This document shows, piece after piece, positions 43,813 to 54,841 of a DNA stretch of 64,000 bases. The translations under genes and the position numbers were made by a program. How positions within the stretch are numbered: position 1 is the stretch's first letter; the number at the start of each line of letters is the position of its first letter. Source of the DNA: Isoetes taiwanensis (taxonomy: Eukaryota; Streptophyta; Lycopodiopsida; Isoetales; Isoetaceae); contig JAJEKV010000295.1 of NCBI GenBank assembly GCA_021234155.1, positions 184,001 through 248,000 of the forward strand, in the 5' to 3' direction. The notes under the pieces were generated by a model. It ran no database searches. It was not told where the DNA came from and worked only from the letters and a program-made list of their open reading frames with translations.

Positions 43813-44350
43813 ATGAGTTGTAATTTGTGTGGTTATCAAGTTGCACAAAATCACAACGCGGTAGGCAGAATCTGTAACACAGGTAAAGTAGAGGACGAGA
43901 ACCACATGCTCAACGATTGTACAGTGTATGAAGACATCAGAAGCAAATATAGGAGTATAAGTTGGGGACAGCCAACACATATCCTAATGACAAGAGTGGA
44001 TACAATAAAAGACCTGGCAGATGCAATCAGGGAAATGATAACTACACATCGGGAGCTGCACAAAGAAAGAGGGCTTATAATATGAACCACCGGAAAGGTG
44101 GGACATTGGAGCCCGCAAAAAAGCTCAGCTAAAAGCTGGTGATAGCGACGCATCACCGTGCGCGGCCATGATGCCGATTATAAGCATGGTGCCGGTACCA
44201 ATAGAAAATAAGAAAAGCCCTCCGAAAGGGCTACAATGTATCAGCGTGTTGCGCTAGTAGCACCCTTTGGGAGCTCGCCCATGCTACATCAGTCCGAGGG
44301 CCTCAGAGCACTAGGGAGAATAATTCTCTTCTATTCTATTCTATTCTTAT
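43813..44350 (+). mobile_element. 3' end of another LINE: ORF2 tail, hairpin-rich UTR, (TTCTA)n
   Basis: An open frame 43813-44085 contains C-x2-C and GKVEDENHMLNDC, with CTVYEDIRSKYRS following. This is the pattern of the C-terminal zinc finger of LINE ORF2 (compare GDVEDEHHVMISCPAY in A3). After the stop comes a 250-bp GC-richer region with hairpins CCACC-GGAAA-GGTGG (44088-44102) and AGCCCT-CCGAA-AGGGCT (about 44216-44232). It ends in about four TTCTA pentamers (44325-44347). It is a different family from the array LINEs but likewise ends in pentamers rather than poly-A. Weak upstream homology may extend back to about 43680. Confidence 0.6.
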
Positions 44351-44476
44351 GAATTGTTATTTACTACGAAGTAGTTGTAGAAACGCCTTTTTCAAAAAGA
44401 ATGCTTATTGCCTAGGTCAATCCTTCATGCCTGATATAGTCCAAGCTTCCAACAGAAGAAAGCTTGGGGAATTGAA

Positions 44477-44625
44477 CCCCAACAAGATGCCAATGCCTCC
44501 AAAACAAATCAAAACCAAGCCTAGAGGAATTGAACCGTTGTATTTCACCCCAATAAGATGCCAATGCCTCCAAAACAAACCACAACCAAGCCCAGAGGAA
44601 TTGAACCTTTGTGTTTTACCAGAAG
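44477..44625. repeat. 71-bp tandem duplication
   Basis: AAGATGCCAATGCCTCCAAA starts at 44484 and 44555, and both are followed by CAAGCC-AGAGGAATTGAACC. The units differ at a few positions. Confidence 0.8.
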
Positions 44626-45420
44626 CTTGTTATACAACAACTACAAGCTTGAAGGCCCAAGAATAATGACCTTGCCCAACCTTTTCTGTAGCACACCTAT
44701 ATCCTCAAGAAATGCGAGAATAGGTAAGTAAGAGAAACATGTGCAAGAAAAAAAACAAGTTGCAACACCGATGAATGCGTCTACCTAAAAATCATGCTTG
44801 TAATCTATTTCATATTCAATTCGTACCTAAGGGACGGCAACAAAAAGATCTGATCGAAAGCCTCCCATTAACAGATTATCTCATCTTATTTTTGGAAGCT
44901 GAAAGAAAGCAACCTTGGCTGCAAATCGACCAGATCTCAGAAGAAGTAGATAGACGCTTTGGGCAACATTCAGGGCTGGAACGTGTGCCGACGCTGACTG
45001 TTGCTTAAGGGGCCTTTGGCATAACGTGAAGGCTGCTGATGTGTAATTCTGCCACGTCAGTGAATAAATACTTTCGACGTCACTGTTCTTCCTCCTTTCA
45101 CGTCTGCGGCTATGGCGGTCTGGCCATAGCTCCAGAGCCTCATATCTTCTTGTTTCCTCTCCGCTGTGTCCCAGACTTTTTCTAGGCTTGTTCATGAGCC
45201 AGCGCCTTGTTTTTTTTTGTTAGCGCCTTCATTTTTCGATAACACCTTCAAGGTTTAGAAGATCGGTTGCTTTTTGTTCTAAAAGTGGTGAAGATCGAGG
45301 TTTTTGTGGTAGATGTTCAGATTTTGAGTTGTTGCAGCGAGTCTTAGTCAGATTCTAATGTTGCATTTTAGTTTTGAAAGTTCGGCAAGTCTCAGAGCTG
45401 TTTCTTAACTGGTTCATGAA
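44626..45420. other. spacer, no identifiable gene
   Basis: A 77-codon open frame at 44775-45008 (ending in GLERVPTLTVA) and opposing frames are not recognisable. CACGTCAGTG and GACGTCAC near 45055-45080 resemble bZIP-binding ACGT cores, but no promoter context is evident. Confidence 0.3.
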
Positions 45421-45429
45421 GTATCTCTC

Positions 45430-45747
45430 GTAACTAAAGAAATTGTGTGGCTAAAAGGATTATTAGAGGAGCTAGGAGTAATCTGAGAAAAAAATACAAG
45501 ATATAGTTACAAAGTGATAGCATGAGTTGCATAGCAATCCCCAAAAACCCTGTAATGCATGAAAGAACAGAACATATTGAGATGCATATGCATTTTATAA
45601 GGGATCTGGTCAATAAAGGCTTGATACAGGTCATCTATGTGCCAAGTGATAATCAAATTGCAGATTTATTCACAAAAGCTTTGCGAGAAGACAAATGAAA
45701 CAAATGTAAGCTTGGTATTGGCATCAGGTGTGACATGAAAGGAGGAG
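45430..45747 (+). pseudogene. Copia-type retrotransposon: RNase H C-terminus and polypurine tract
   Basis: Conceptual reading gives TKEIVWLKGLLEELGV, a damaged stretch, then NPVMHERTEHIEMHMHFI, RDLVNKGLIQVIYVPSDN and QIADLFTKALRED. This is the characteristic end of the Ty1/copia integrase-RT-RNase H polyprotein. A stop follows, then CKLGIGIRCDMKGG with the purine tract GAAAGGAGGAG (45737-45747) immediately before a TG dinucleotide. The rest of the element upstream is missing. Breaks are at about 45475 and 45695. Confidence 0.85.
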
Positions 45748-46100
45748 TGCTAAAATAATATTCTCATATCACACACACAAAAAATTGCATACCGACATAA
45801 ATTAAGGATATAAAATAAACCTAAGTTATATAAAAAGGCATTGATCTAGAACAGAAGGGGTCGTGTAACCGGTGAAAGTGTCGGAATGGGGCTGTATCAT
45901 CGTGAATCGCCATGGGTCGGCTAGTCGTTGCATCGGAATAGTCCACGGATCTTTAGGATCAGTTGTGGCGGTTGGAATCGCCGGGGAGAAGCTTGTGCTC
46001 TGTGCCTTTTTTTTGCTGCTCTGGCTTTTCTATCCAGATTTTGTGACAGGGTGGATCACCTTGTAGCTCATGCCATAACTTTTTCTGGTCGGGATTCTGT
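45748..46100 (+). mobile_element. start of a Copia LTR
   Basis: Begins TGCTAAAATAAT right after the polypurine tract, as a 3' LTR should. It contains a TATA-like TTATATAAAAAGG at about 45829-45841, which would be the LTR promoter. The 3' limit is not identifiable without the partner LTR; 46100 is an arbitrary display end. Confidence 0.55.
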
Positions 46101-46615
46101 TAAGGCAGCGAATCGATAATAGTCTGCGGTGGAGTGTTTTGTTTGTTGGTTGTGGAGATTTTTCTCTGTAAATTCAGCTATATTGTGGTGGTATGCGTCT
46201 GGTGGACCTTAGGACCTCGATCTTTGAGCTATCTTAGAAAATCATGCATCGGAAGCGCACAGGCCAAATCGCTCTATGAGATAAAAAAGATCTTGGCCCT
46301 CCATTTTGAGCTTACTTGCAACAGGCGTGGATTTTTTTTTCCTCTTTCGCGTCACATTTTCTTGATCTACGTCATTCTTTTTAGTACTATCGCACAAACA
46401 CGAGCCCACCCTGTCCTGCAATGTAAGGTGAGATTATCCATATTGCAGCCATGTGGGTTTTTAACCAGCTAGTCTATGTTTTAACCCTTTGATGAGCTGC
46501 AGCCAAGAAAATTAGAGGAAATTCCAAGTTTGTTATGTCTGTGTGGGGGAATCCTCGGGCCATTCTTTTGAAATGGAAATCATAAAAAAAAAGGTTGATC
46601 TCACCTATTTGAGAG

Positions 46616-46722
46616 GGATAACACCCTGGAACGAGGGCGTTATGCCCGGTTATAACAAACGAGGGCCGGAGGTCCAAGTTTGTTATAGTGGGGCATAACA
46701 CTCGAGTTCTAGGGTGTTATCC
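46616..46722. repeat. 107-bp fold-back element
   Basis: Outer arms begin GGATAACACCC and end GGGTGTTATCC. The pairing continues through GTTATGCCC/GGGCATAAC and TATAACAAAC/GTTTGTTATA, with eight mismatches in 45 positions and a 17-base loop. It fits a MITE remnant or small-RNA hairpin. No coding content. Confidence 0.75.
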
Positions 46723-46880
46723 GCCTCAACAACCTGGGCCCGAGAGTTTTATAGTGGTTTTTTGATGGTTTTATGGTGGTTTTTATAACAAGCTAGGTTT
46801 TTATAGCTATTTGGCATAACAAACTAGGTGTAAATGCACTTTTTAATGTATTACTGGTGGATAACACTCTTGCAACCAAC

Positions 46881-46901
46881 GGCTGAGATCTGATCTCAGC
46901 C
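46881..46901. repeat. 21-bp palindrome
   Basis: GGCTGAGATC-T-GATCTCAGCC, a perfect 10-bp inverted repeat. It lies 160 bp from the 107-bp fold-back; the intervening DNA repeats the phrase TAACAAACTAGG / TAACAAGCTAGG. Confidence 0.8.
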
Positions 46902-48029
46902 TTAAAACTTGAGGGCTAGGTTGTTAAGGAAGGCATACATTTCACCTGACATAGATTTCCAAAGTACGGTTGCCTCATTGGCCATGCATGCGGATGTACT
47001 TGATTGTGGGTTTAGCTTTAAAGCTCAACGAATATGGCTTGGCTTCTATTGGCCTTAGCGTTGGTATTTTAAAAATAGCTTATCATTCATATCACAAAAC
47101 GCAATCTTCTTTAGTCGAGACAATCTTACTTGGTCCAAAGTTTGTCTCTATTGTAAAAGCTTCTCCTGTTCAAATGTACAGAAAGAAGCAGTCCATTGAC
47201 GAATTAAAATACATGTGAAATTGTCATTTCCTATACTATTAGTGCATCAGGTTCAATTCGAGTTTATGGTTCTATGATGCTTGAGCATTGGAAGCTTGCA
47301 TAAAAGGGAGGTAACAATAGTTTTCTTTTAGTGTCACTAATCAAGATAGTGGCACCTGCTTCCTTTGATCGCTTGTGTCATTTTGGCTGCTGCATTTTTG
47401 TATTCATAGAATGGCAAACGCATTTGTTAAAGAAGTTTTAATGGATCCAAGCTCCCTTCGATGCTTTGGAAATTTTAGACAACACCATTAGATAAGGTTG
47501 CTATTTGAGCCTTCCAGAGTTTTTTAATGTGTTTCTTGCTATTGTTCATGTGCTGAATTTGAGTGTTTTAAATGTTTTTATTAAGCAGCTGATTAGCCAG
47601 TTTTCTTGGGTGTTTAGGAACATGCATATAGAGTAACATGTTGTAAGGTTTGGCATGCGTCATTGATAACAATCTATGTTATTAGGGGATTTGCATTATG
47701 CACATCTCATTATGTCATGGTCCCTTCTGTTTTTGGGATTTCTTATGAACTCCGTGGTTCCAGGTTAGAACAATGGTTGATGAGATTGAGAATTGATGTC
47801 TATTATGGAAAGGGCTCCCTAGGAAATGCTGAATAAACAGAACTTAGAAAGCTCGGAGAAGAAATTGAGTGCCAACTTACTGCAAGAGTTTTTACGGTAA
47901 TATTCCAGCACAAGCATAATCTTCCTTGCATTTTGACAACCCATGCTAGTTAGGATTTATTTCCTTTTTCCTCATAATCTGCTAATAAATACTTTCACTT
48001 TATTATTCAATAAGCTCCAAAAGTGTTCG

Positions 48030-48125
48030 ACCATTAATCATTATTTATTTTTTTTTTATTTTTTTTTGAAGAACGTGTTTTACTTCATATTATACACTCA
48101 AAATATTACAATCATATTAATCATT
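48030..48125 (-). mobile_element. short 5'-truncated retroposon with flanking repeats
   Basis: A T-rich run (TTTTTTTTATTTTTTTTT, near 48046-48067) followed by GAAGAACGTGTTTTACTTC is flanked by ATTAATCATT on both sides (near 48032 and 48116). This is consistent with a reverse-oriented, severely truncated LINE or SINE insertion with a ~10-bp target-site duplication. Confidence 0.5.
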
Positions 48126-48666
48126 AATCATTAATTTTGCCCAATTTGTTTTGCAAAAGGGTTTTCTCGCAGTGGTTGGGAATATGATTCCTGTATTGTA
48201 TTGTATGCAAGACCGTACATTTTGCATGGTTTGAGCAGCTTAGTTGCCCTTAAAGTCATGTTGCTTTTTTGGATTTTTGAATGGCATTCTTGGCAATGGT
48301 TCTAAAAAAAGAAAGATAGCTTGTCTTTTGTAGGAATTGGATAAGTCCAGACAGCTGCATTTGCATGCTGAAACTCCAGTGCCCAACTCCAATGCCCTGC
48401 TCCAGTGCCAAAACTCTGCTCCCGGTGCAGATGCGATTAGGAGGCGGCGCCTGATTGTGCTGGATTGTATGATCCTTAGCAAAAGTGGGCTATGAAGCTG
48501 CTCTGCATGTGTGTGGCTTGCAGGTAGGACATCCATACGAGGCTTCCAAGGAAAGCTAAGAGGCGCGGATTCTTGAGGTTGTGCCTGGGCAGCTGCCAGT
48601 GTGAAATGTTTGTTGCTGGTTGAAAGGCTTGTTTCATGATTTAGTGTTAAATCCAAAGCTGCCGCA

Positions 48667-48731
48667 TTGTCCTGGTGTTTGTGGCTCTGGTGAGGCCATT
48701 GCGGCTTGGAGGTTCGAATCCTCCGGGGCAA
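48667..48731 (+). other. tRNA-like segment (B-box, T-arm and acceptor pairing)
   Basis: GGAGG-TTCGAAT-CCTCC is a perfect T-arm containing the RNA polymerase III B-box GGTTCGAATCC. The following GGGGCAA pairs, with G-T pairs, to TTGTCCT 58 bases upstream. The total is 65 bases, too short for a standard tRNA, and I cannot fold a normal D-arm or choose an anticodon. It is likely a tRNA-derived SINE head or decayed tRNA. Confidence 0.3.
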
Positions 48732-49416
48732 CGAGGAGGATTTATTTCCTTTGTGTCTTTGTTTTCCTTGCTTTGTTTCTTTCACAAAGGTCAAATTGGA
48801 GACAATATGGATCTGATGCAGAGTGTCAAAGGCAGCTGGGGATGTATAGGCAAAGGATTTTTTCTGACAGTCTGTAGCGCTTGATGTCGAGCTTTGCTAC
48901 ATTGGGTTCCATGTTTTTTTGCTCTCAATTTTTTTTCCCAACGGTGCATACACCACTGTGCACTTTCGCACCATTGAAAGTTGCTGGGATCTCCGGTGTA
49001 AAAATTTAGGGTCGTTGATTTAGCACAATGGAGGGCATATTTGTTAGATCAATGGTCCACAATATAAAAGACATCCCGTTATACAACAATAATCTCATTA
49101 TTTGTGCTTATTGTTCTGTTTACTAATGGCTTACAATTCTCATAGCAGTTGTACTTATAAACAAATGGTTTGACGGGATGACTAATTTATCCTGACGTGG
49201 CGCCATTATAGCCCTCCAATCCAAGCATTGAGGGCCAGTTATCAACCAAGATGAAGGCGGGCTGTATAAAGCATTCTACCTGGTTTTTCTTATGTCTGTT
49301 CTTATTTTCCTTCTTTTGCAGTCTAAACTGGTGGATATTCATCACGAGGTTGTTGATCTTCATGACTAGAGCTTGCAAGGTTGCAGTCTAATCTCTTCTG
49401 TTTGTTTGCACAATTG

Positions 49417-49429
49417 CCTTTCAAAAGTT
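49417..49429. repeat. target-site duplication, left copy
   Basis: CCTTTCAAAAGTT, identical to 57646-57658. It is directly followed by the poly-T (poly-A on the - strand) of the L1. Confidence 0.85.
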
Positions 49430-49710
49430 TTTTTTTTTTTTTTTTGAGGGTAAGGGTTCATTTTATTAGTTTAGAATAGAGTACATTGGGTCCCCTCATC
49501 GGGACAGATAGAGAAATAAAATCCAGAGACCCAAGACAATTGAAGGTGTACTAGTGGCCCAGCCGGTTCTTCTTCCCCACAAATGTAGGTACTATAGGCA
49601 AAGCACCTTCTTCACCACAAGAGTGAGTACTATAGATAGGGTTGTGCACTTCCACCATCATTGCCGTTTGGGGTTGTTCACTTTTAGATCTAGATAAGGA
49701 TTTACCTTCT

Positions 49711-52700
49711 TCATTGATGATTGCCTTCATCCCTGTCAACCCAGTTACACTTGAAGAACGTGTAAAAGCCTTCAAGCTTGCCAATTCTGTCAAGTTCCTT
49801 GTTATAGTTCCTACCCATTTTCTTGTGATGGGCTAACGCCATTAAGGCCACCTCCATATTGAAGAGGCTTTTAATTTTGTCAATGCTGACTTCTTGCCCA
49901 AGTAAGCAACACGGCACCGATGCTTCCAGACCACCCAAAGGGCAATTGATACCAGAGAAGTAGTAATCTTGCAGCTCCCAGATGAAATTATAATACCTGG
50001 CCAGTTGAGTTGGTGTAAGTCAAGTCCTAGAATAGGAGTAACCCATCTCCAGAACTCAGAAATCCTAGGGCAAAAGAACACGTGTGTAGTGGATTCACTG
50101 GCTTGACAACCTAGAGGGCATAGTTCACTTGCTGAGATACCTCTTAGGAAGAGTTTAGCATTGGAGGAAATACCACCTTGAAGGGCTGTCCACTGCAAAA
50201 ACTGGATTCTTCGAGAACACATGGTGTTCCAGGAGTTGGCAAGGAGTTGAATAGTAGTTGGTCTATTGACCCCCAGAATGAGCTCAGCTTTAAGGGGATC
50301 TTCTCCACGAAGCGCTCGATATACCTTAGCTACCTTGTAGGAAGGGGATTCCACACACTCCCATCTTTCTTGGGGCCTTCGGTCGAGAAAGATCGAGATA
50401 TTGGCTTGGATTTCCCTTAGGATCTTCCTATCACCCTCACCAGCATTTGGGACCAGCCTTTTAAGTTTGGACCAAGAGATCCACCTGCCATTCTCCCAAA
50501 GGTGAGATAGCTTTGGGAGATGCCATGGACTTTCCACTTACTATAGATCGGGGTGTACAAGTGCAAGAGGAAGATTCCTTGATCCCCAAACCACGATATT
50601 CGAAAGGATTAATCTTACCAGCATGAGGGGGTAGCTTAGCGAGGAGTGCATAATGGTAGCACCTTAAGCCCATGCTTGGAGTATTCTTCTCATAACAAAG
50701 TGAGGTACACGGGGCTATCTTGAAGTCTCTAAAGGCAGCTCGAAATCGTCCCCTTGGGAGGGAAGGCTTCCTTTTGAGTTTACAACGTTGAAACCAATAT
50801 CTGACAAATATTAGGGCAGGGGAGGTATCACCTTGCAGTAGTCTCCATATGTACCTGGCTGCTAATGCCTGAGCCTGAGAGAAGGGGTCTTTGCATCCAA
50901 GACCACCTTCTTTCTTATCTCTACATAATTCTGACCAGCCAACCTTAGCCATACCTCCCGGATAAATTTCACGATTATGACGGATCTGATTGTACACAAA
51001 CCTGGCGCCACTATCACGGGGCGAAGAAAATGTGAGAGGCGGCAAAGGGCGACATTGGCCCGCGATTACGCCCGAATCTTGCAAGACCTTTGGCTGACCA
51101 TAGGGCAACCTTCTTTCGAAGACGATCCAACAGAGGCGACCAGAGTCCTTTGATGTTATCAGATAAGGAAAGTGGAAGGCCCAGGGAAGAGTAATTGATT
51201 CACCTGCTTTGACCACCGGAAACCCTAGCATAGTGGCTCGAGGATCAGGCGCAGTCTCTAGTGCCCACAGAGTGGAACACTTGTTAGGGTTAAGACCAAT
51301 CCCGGATACGATCTCAAAAGCCAGGAGAACCTCCCGAAATGCCTGAAAGCTACCATCATCAAATCTGAGGAACATGAAGGTGTCGTCAGCATATTGCATA
51401 ATTGTGAGCTCGTCAGCACCACCTGGTAGAGAGAGACCACTCATTGAACCTTCTGAAATTTTGAGTTTCACCATCCTAGTCAGTAGATTTGCCATAATAA
51501 GAAGCGGTGTAAGGAGCCAAAGGGCACCCTTGCACGATACCTTCGAGGAGATCAAGAGGCCGGATGGTTCCCCATTAACAAGCTTAGATGTTGAAGCTAA
51601 TTTGTTCATGCCCATAGAGATATCAACAAAGCGCCTATGGAAACCCATATGATCCATCACGCGAGAGCCTCCCACCTAAGAGAGTCATAAGCCTTCCTGA
51701 AATCCATCTTTATCAGCACACAGTTCTGTCTTGATACCCTACACCAATGTAACCCTTTCCTTGCTGCCAAGTAATTATCCAAAATGTTTCTTCCAGGGAG
51801 AAAGGCTGATTGTTCTCTGCCAATAATCCTACTTAGGATAGGTTTCAGACGGTTAGCCAGAACTTTCATGATGACCTTATATAGGACATTGGTCAAAGCA
51901 ATAGGTCTCCATTCACTAATAACCTGAGGTCTTGACACTTTAGGGACAAGAGTGATGAATCCAGCTGCCAAGGAAGGATGCAAAACCTGAGAGTTCCATG
52001 CACCCCTAATAGCCCTGAGGAAGTCCTGCCCCAAGAATTCCCAAAACTCCCTAAAAAACTCTGGGGGAAATCCATCTGGGCCAGGGGATTTACCAGCTGC
52101 CAAGGAGCAAAGAGTTCTATAGACTTCTTGATCCCCTAACTGTTGAAGTAAGGATTGATTGTCAGCCTCCGAAACCAAGTTCCCCCAGTCAATCTTTGGC
52201 AGCCATCTAGCAATTTCTGTTCCGTAAGTGGATGGAAGCGGTTCCTCTTTAAATTGGTCCTGGAAGCTTCCTCTAATGAAGCGTTTGATTTCATCCTGAT
52301 CTGTTAGGAGGGCCTGATTTTGATCTTTGATAGAGGTAATGCTATTTTCTGCTAATCTGGCCCCAGCCAATCTAAAAAACATTTAGAATTCTCATGATCA
52401 AGTTCAGCATACCATTTGGTTTTGGAGCGTATAGCAGCACCCCTTGCTTCTTCCTCTTCTATAGCTTTAGCTTTGCTTTCGAGCTCCTCTTCCAGGGCGT
52501 GTTTATCTCGGTTGTAGGGGTCACTAAAAAGTTCTTGCTTAATAATCCGGAGACTATTGTAGACAAGATCCTTTTCCTTTTTGAAGCTCAGAGCCCTATT
52601 TCTTCCCCATTTCTTGATCCAAGCTTTCATGAGGTTGAGCTTATGGGCCCAAGCCTTCATGGAGGGGGAGTTGTCCCCATTTTCTAGTGAGCCGAGAAAA

Positions 52701-53500
52701 ACCTTAAAAGGGTTGCAGAACTCGTCTTTGGTTAACCATGAGACGTTGAACTTGAAAGGAATATTACCTGATTTTCTGGTAGAGGGGATATCCTCAAGAG
52801 TAAGCCGCTGCGGCACATGATCCGAGTGAGTGAATGCAAGATCACCTTCAACATAAGATTTGTCCATAAATTCTGCAGATTTGTTGGCCAAATAAAATCT
52901 ATCAAGCAAACAATACACTCTGTCCTGACCCTTCTGTTTGTTAGACCAGGAAAATGTAGTATTGGAGGGAGGAACCAGAGAGAAGCCTGCACCGTTAATT
53001 AGAGAAAGCCAGGCACGTTCTTCCTCCTCCTGCAGATTCCTATGCAGACCCACTTTTTGATCCCACGTGTCAGTCATATTTAGGTCACCCCCAAGTATCC
53101 AGTTATCAACCACGTTCTCGTGCTGGGAAATCCAGCTCTCAATATTATTCCACATGGTTGCCCTCTCAGCAGGCTTATTGGAGGCGTAAACATTAATAAG
53201 CCCCCACCAGCGATTATTGTTTTCAAAAATAAGCGGCGCCATCCCCTCCGATCACGAACCTGGTTTTTACGAGCGACCTTTCCAAAGGATACAAGTACCT
53301 CCCTTAGTTCCCCGAGCTGCACAACTGAAGGAGGAATAGCCATTGCCCACCCAACTGCCGAGTGAGCTAGCCTCAAAGTCAGGGAGCCTATGTTCTTGCA
53401 GCATGACAATATCTGCCTTCATTGATCTAATTGCCGCTAATACCCTAGCACGTTTGAGTGCTCCTTTGATACCACGCAAATTCCAAGAAACAATGATCAT
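49711..53500 (-). pseudogene. ORF2 of the L1: endonuclease-reverse transcriptase, frameshifted
   Basis: It starts at the ATG of MIIVSWNLRGIKGALKR (53500). Endonuclease: LQEHRL (catalytic Glu), GGDLNM (near 53085), SDHVP (near 52820). RT: LAAGKSPGPDGFPPEFF, ITLVPKV, RPIALTNVLYK, QSAFLPGRNILDN, motif A IKMDFRKAYDSL (near 51705) and an intact motif C MQYADDTFMFL (near 51400). The segment between them that should carry the conserved Q-G-D/C-P-L-S/A-P loop is garbled (about 51500-51570), which points to a local double frameshift. The C-terminus has the zf-RVT-like block (LCPLGCQASESTTHVFFCPR). Frame changes occur near 53260, 52360, 51660, 51500, 50500 and 49860. Confidence 0.9.
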
Positions 53501-53502
53501 CC

Positions 53503-54672
53503 CTAAGTGGTTATGAACCTTAAGTACAGGGATGTAATTATGTTCCCCCCTGCACACATTCTCACTAAGTACCAAGTGGGACAGCACCTAGGAGGTTCCC
53601 TTATTAGGGGAGGTAAGACTTTGGAAACAAAGGGGGGTAAATGTTTAAGGGGTGTCCCTTTGTATATGTCCCTTTGTAAAGCTGAAAAGGGGCAACTCGA
53701 AGTACCCCAATGGAACCCTATATGGAACCCCCCCTTGATAGCTTCCATCGTGTATAGAGATGAGGAGCATAATAATGGGCACTTCTTTGGCCTTTTATGA
53801 AGAAATTCCAAAGTGCAAAGAAGTGCCAAGGTGTCCCATAGGGGCGACACCTTCCACATGTCGATGTTGCTGGAATATCTTAAGAGCCCCCATATGGACC
53901 TGGTATTGAAAGTGAGAAGACACGTGGAATGTAAGACTCCACCGTAAGGCATTGAGTTGTCGTTCTTTCCCCCCAACAGAAAGATATGACCCAGCCATAT
54001 AACTTTGAGACGAGCATGATGTATGTCAATGATATTACCCCCCATCAAAAAGATAGGACCCAGCCAGATAACAATGGGACGAGCATGAAATATCTCAGTG
54101 ATATTATTACTAGAGGACAGCATATCTCCCACCAAAGAGATAGTACCCAGCCACATAACTTTGAGATGGGCCTGATATATCTTTGTGATATTGTTAGGAT
54201 AGAAGGAGAGATAGAAATAGTTGCTTAAGGTAGAAAGGGCAGCAAAACCCTTTATGCTGGGAGTCGGCTGACCATCCCAGGAACAGCCATAGGGCAAATA
54301 GGTGGAGCTGGTAGAGTAGCATGGAACGCCAAAACCACCCATAACATTATGACCAAAGAGGAGAGCTTTTAACCTGTTTATATGCAACCGGAATGCATCA
54401 CATGGAGAACACCAGAACCACACCGAGGGTTTTCCAGAGATGTCTGCAAGACTGAATATGTTTTGCAGATAGGATGGGAACCGAGTTGCTCCAAACCATA
54501 TACAACTAGCAGGAAATAATATTTGCATCAACCATATATTTGTATATGCTCCAGACCATATACAACTTGCAGGAAATAGGAATATTTGCAGCAACCATAT
54601 ATCTGTCATGACCATAATAAAGAGAGCCTTACAATAAAAAATCTTCACAAAGAGTTGGAGAATACAGAGCAT
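53503..54672 (-). other. inter-ORF region of the L1 with a long open frame and tandem repeats
   Basis: A 389-codon frame remains open between ORF1 and ORF2 although it consists partly of tandem repeats. About 53987-54205 has three units starting ACCCAGCC on the + strand, 70-90 bp each. About 54500-54605 has two units with ACCATATACAACT-GCAGGAAAT and AACCATATAT. The protein would be unlike any family I know (repeating LKVIWLGHIFL-type phrases). I judge it non-coding expansion of the spacer, or an insertion, rather than a third gene. Confidence 0.4.
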
Positions 54673-54841
54673 TTAAAGTCATCTGTAAACCATTTGATAT
54701 ATAAGCCTGCCTTACAAAAAGAGCCTTACAAAATAGTCCCGAAACAGAACAAGTATGGGCCTGTGGTAGAATAACAAAATAACCACAAGACTAGGAGATA
54801 TGCAGAACCAAAAAACTTGAAAGAAGCTTCCAACATCAGCT

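Larger units (their letters stand above)
46930..49416. other. spacer, no identifiable gene
   Basis: AT-rich DNA without a recognisable protein. It holds a small poly-T retroposon scrap (48030-48125) and a tRNA-like segment (48667-48731). The - strand frame at 48240-48794 overlaps the tRNA-like segment and has biased composition (Ser, Gln, His). I do not consider it a gene. Confidence 0.35.
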
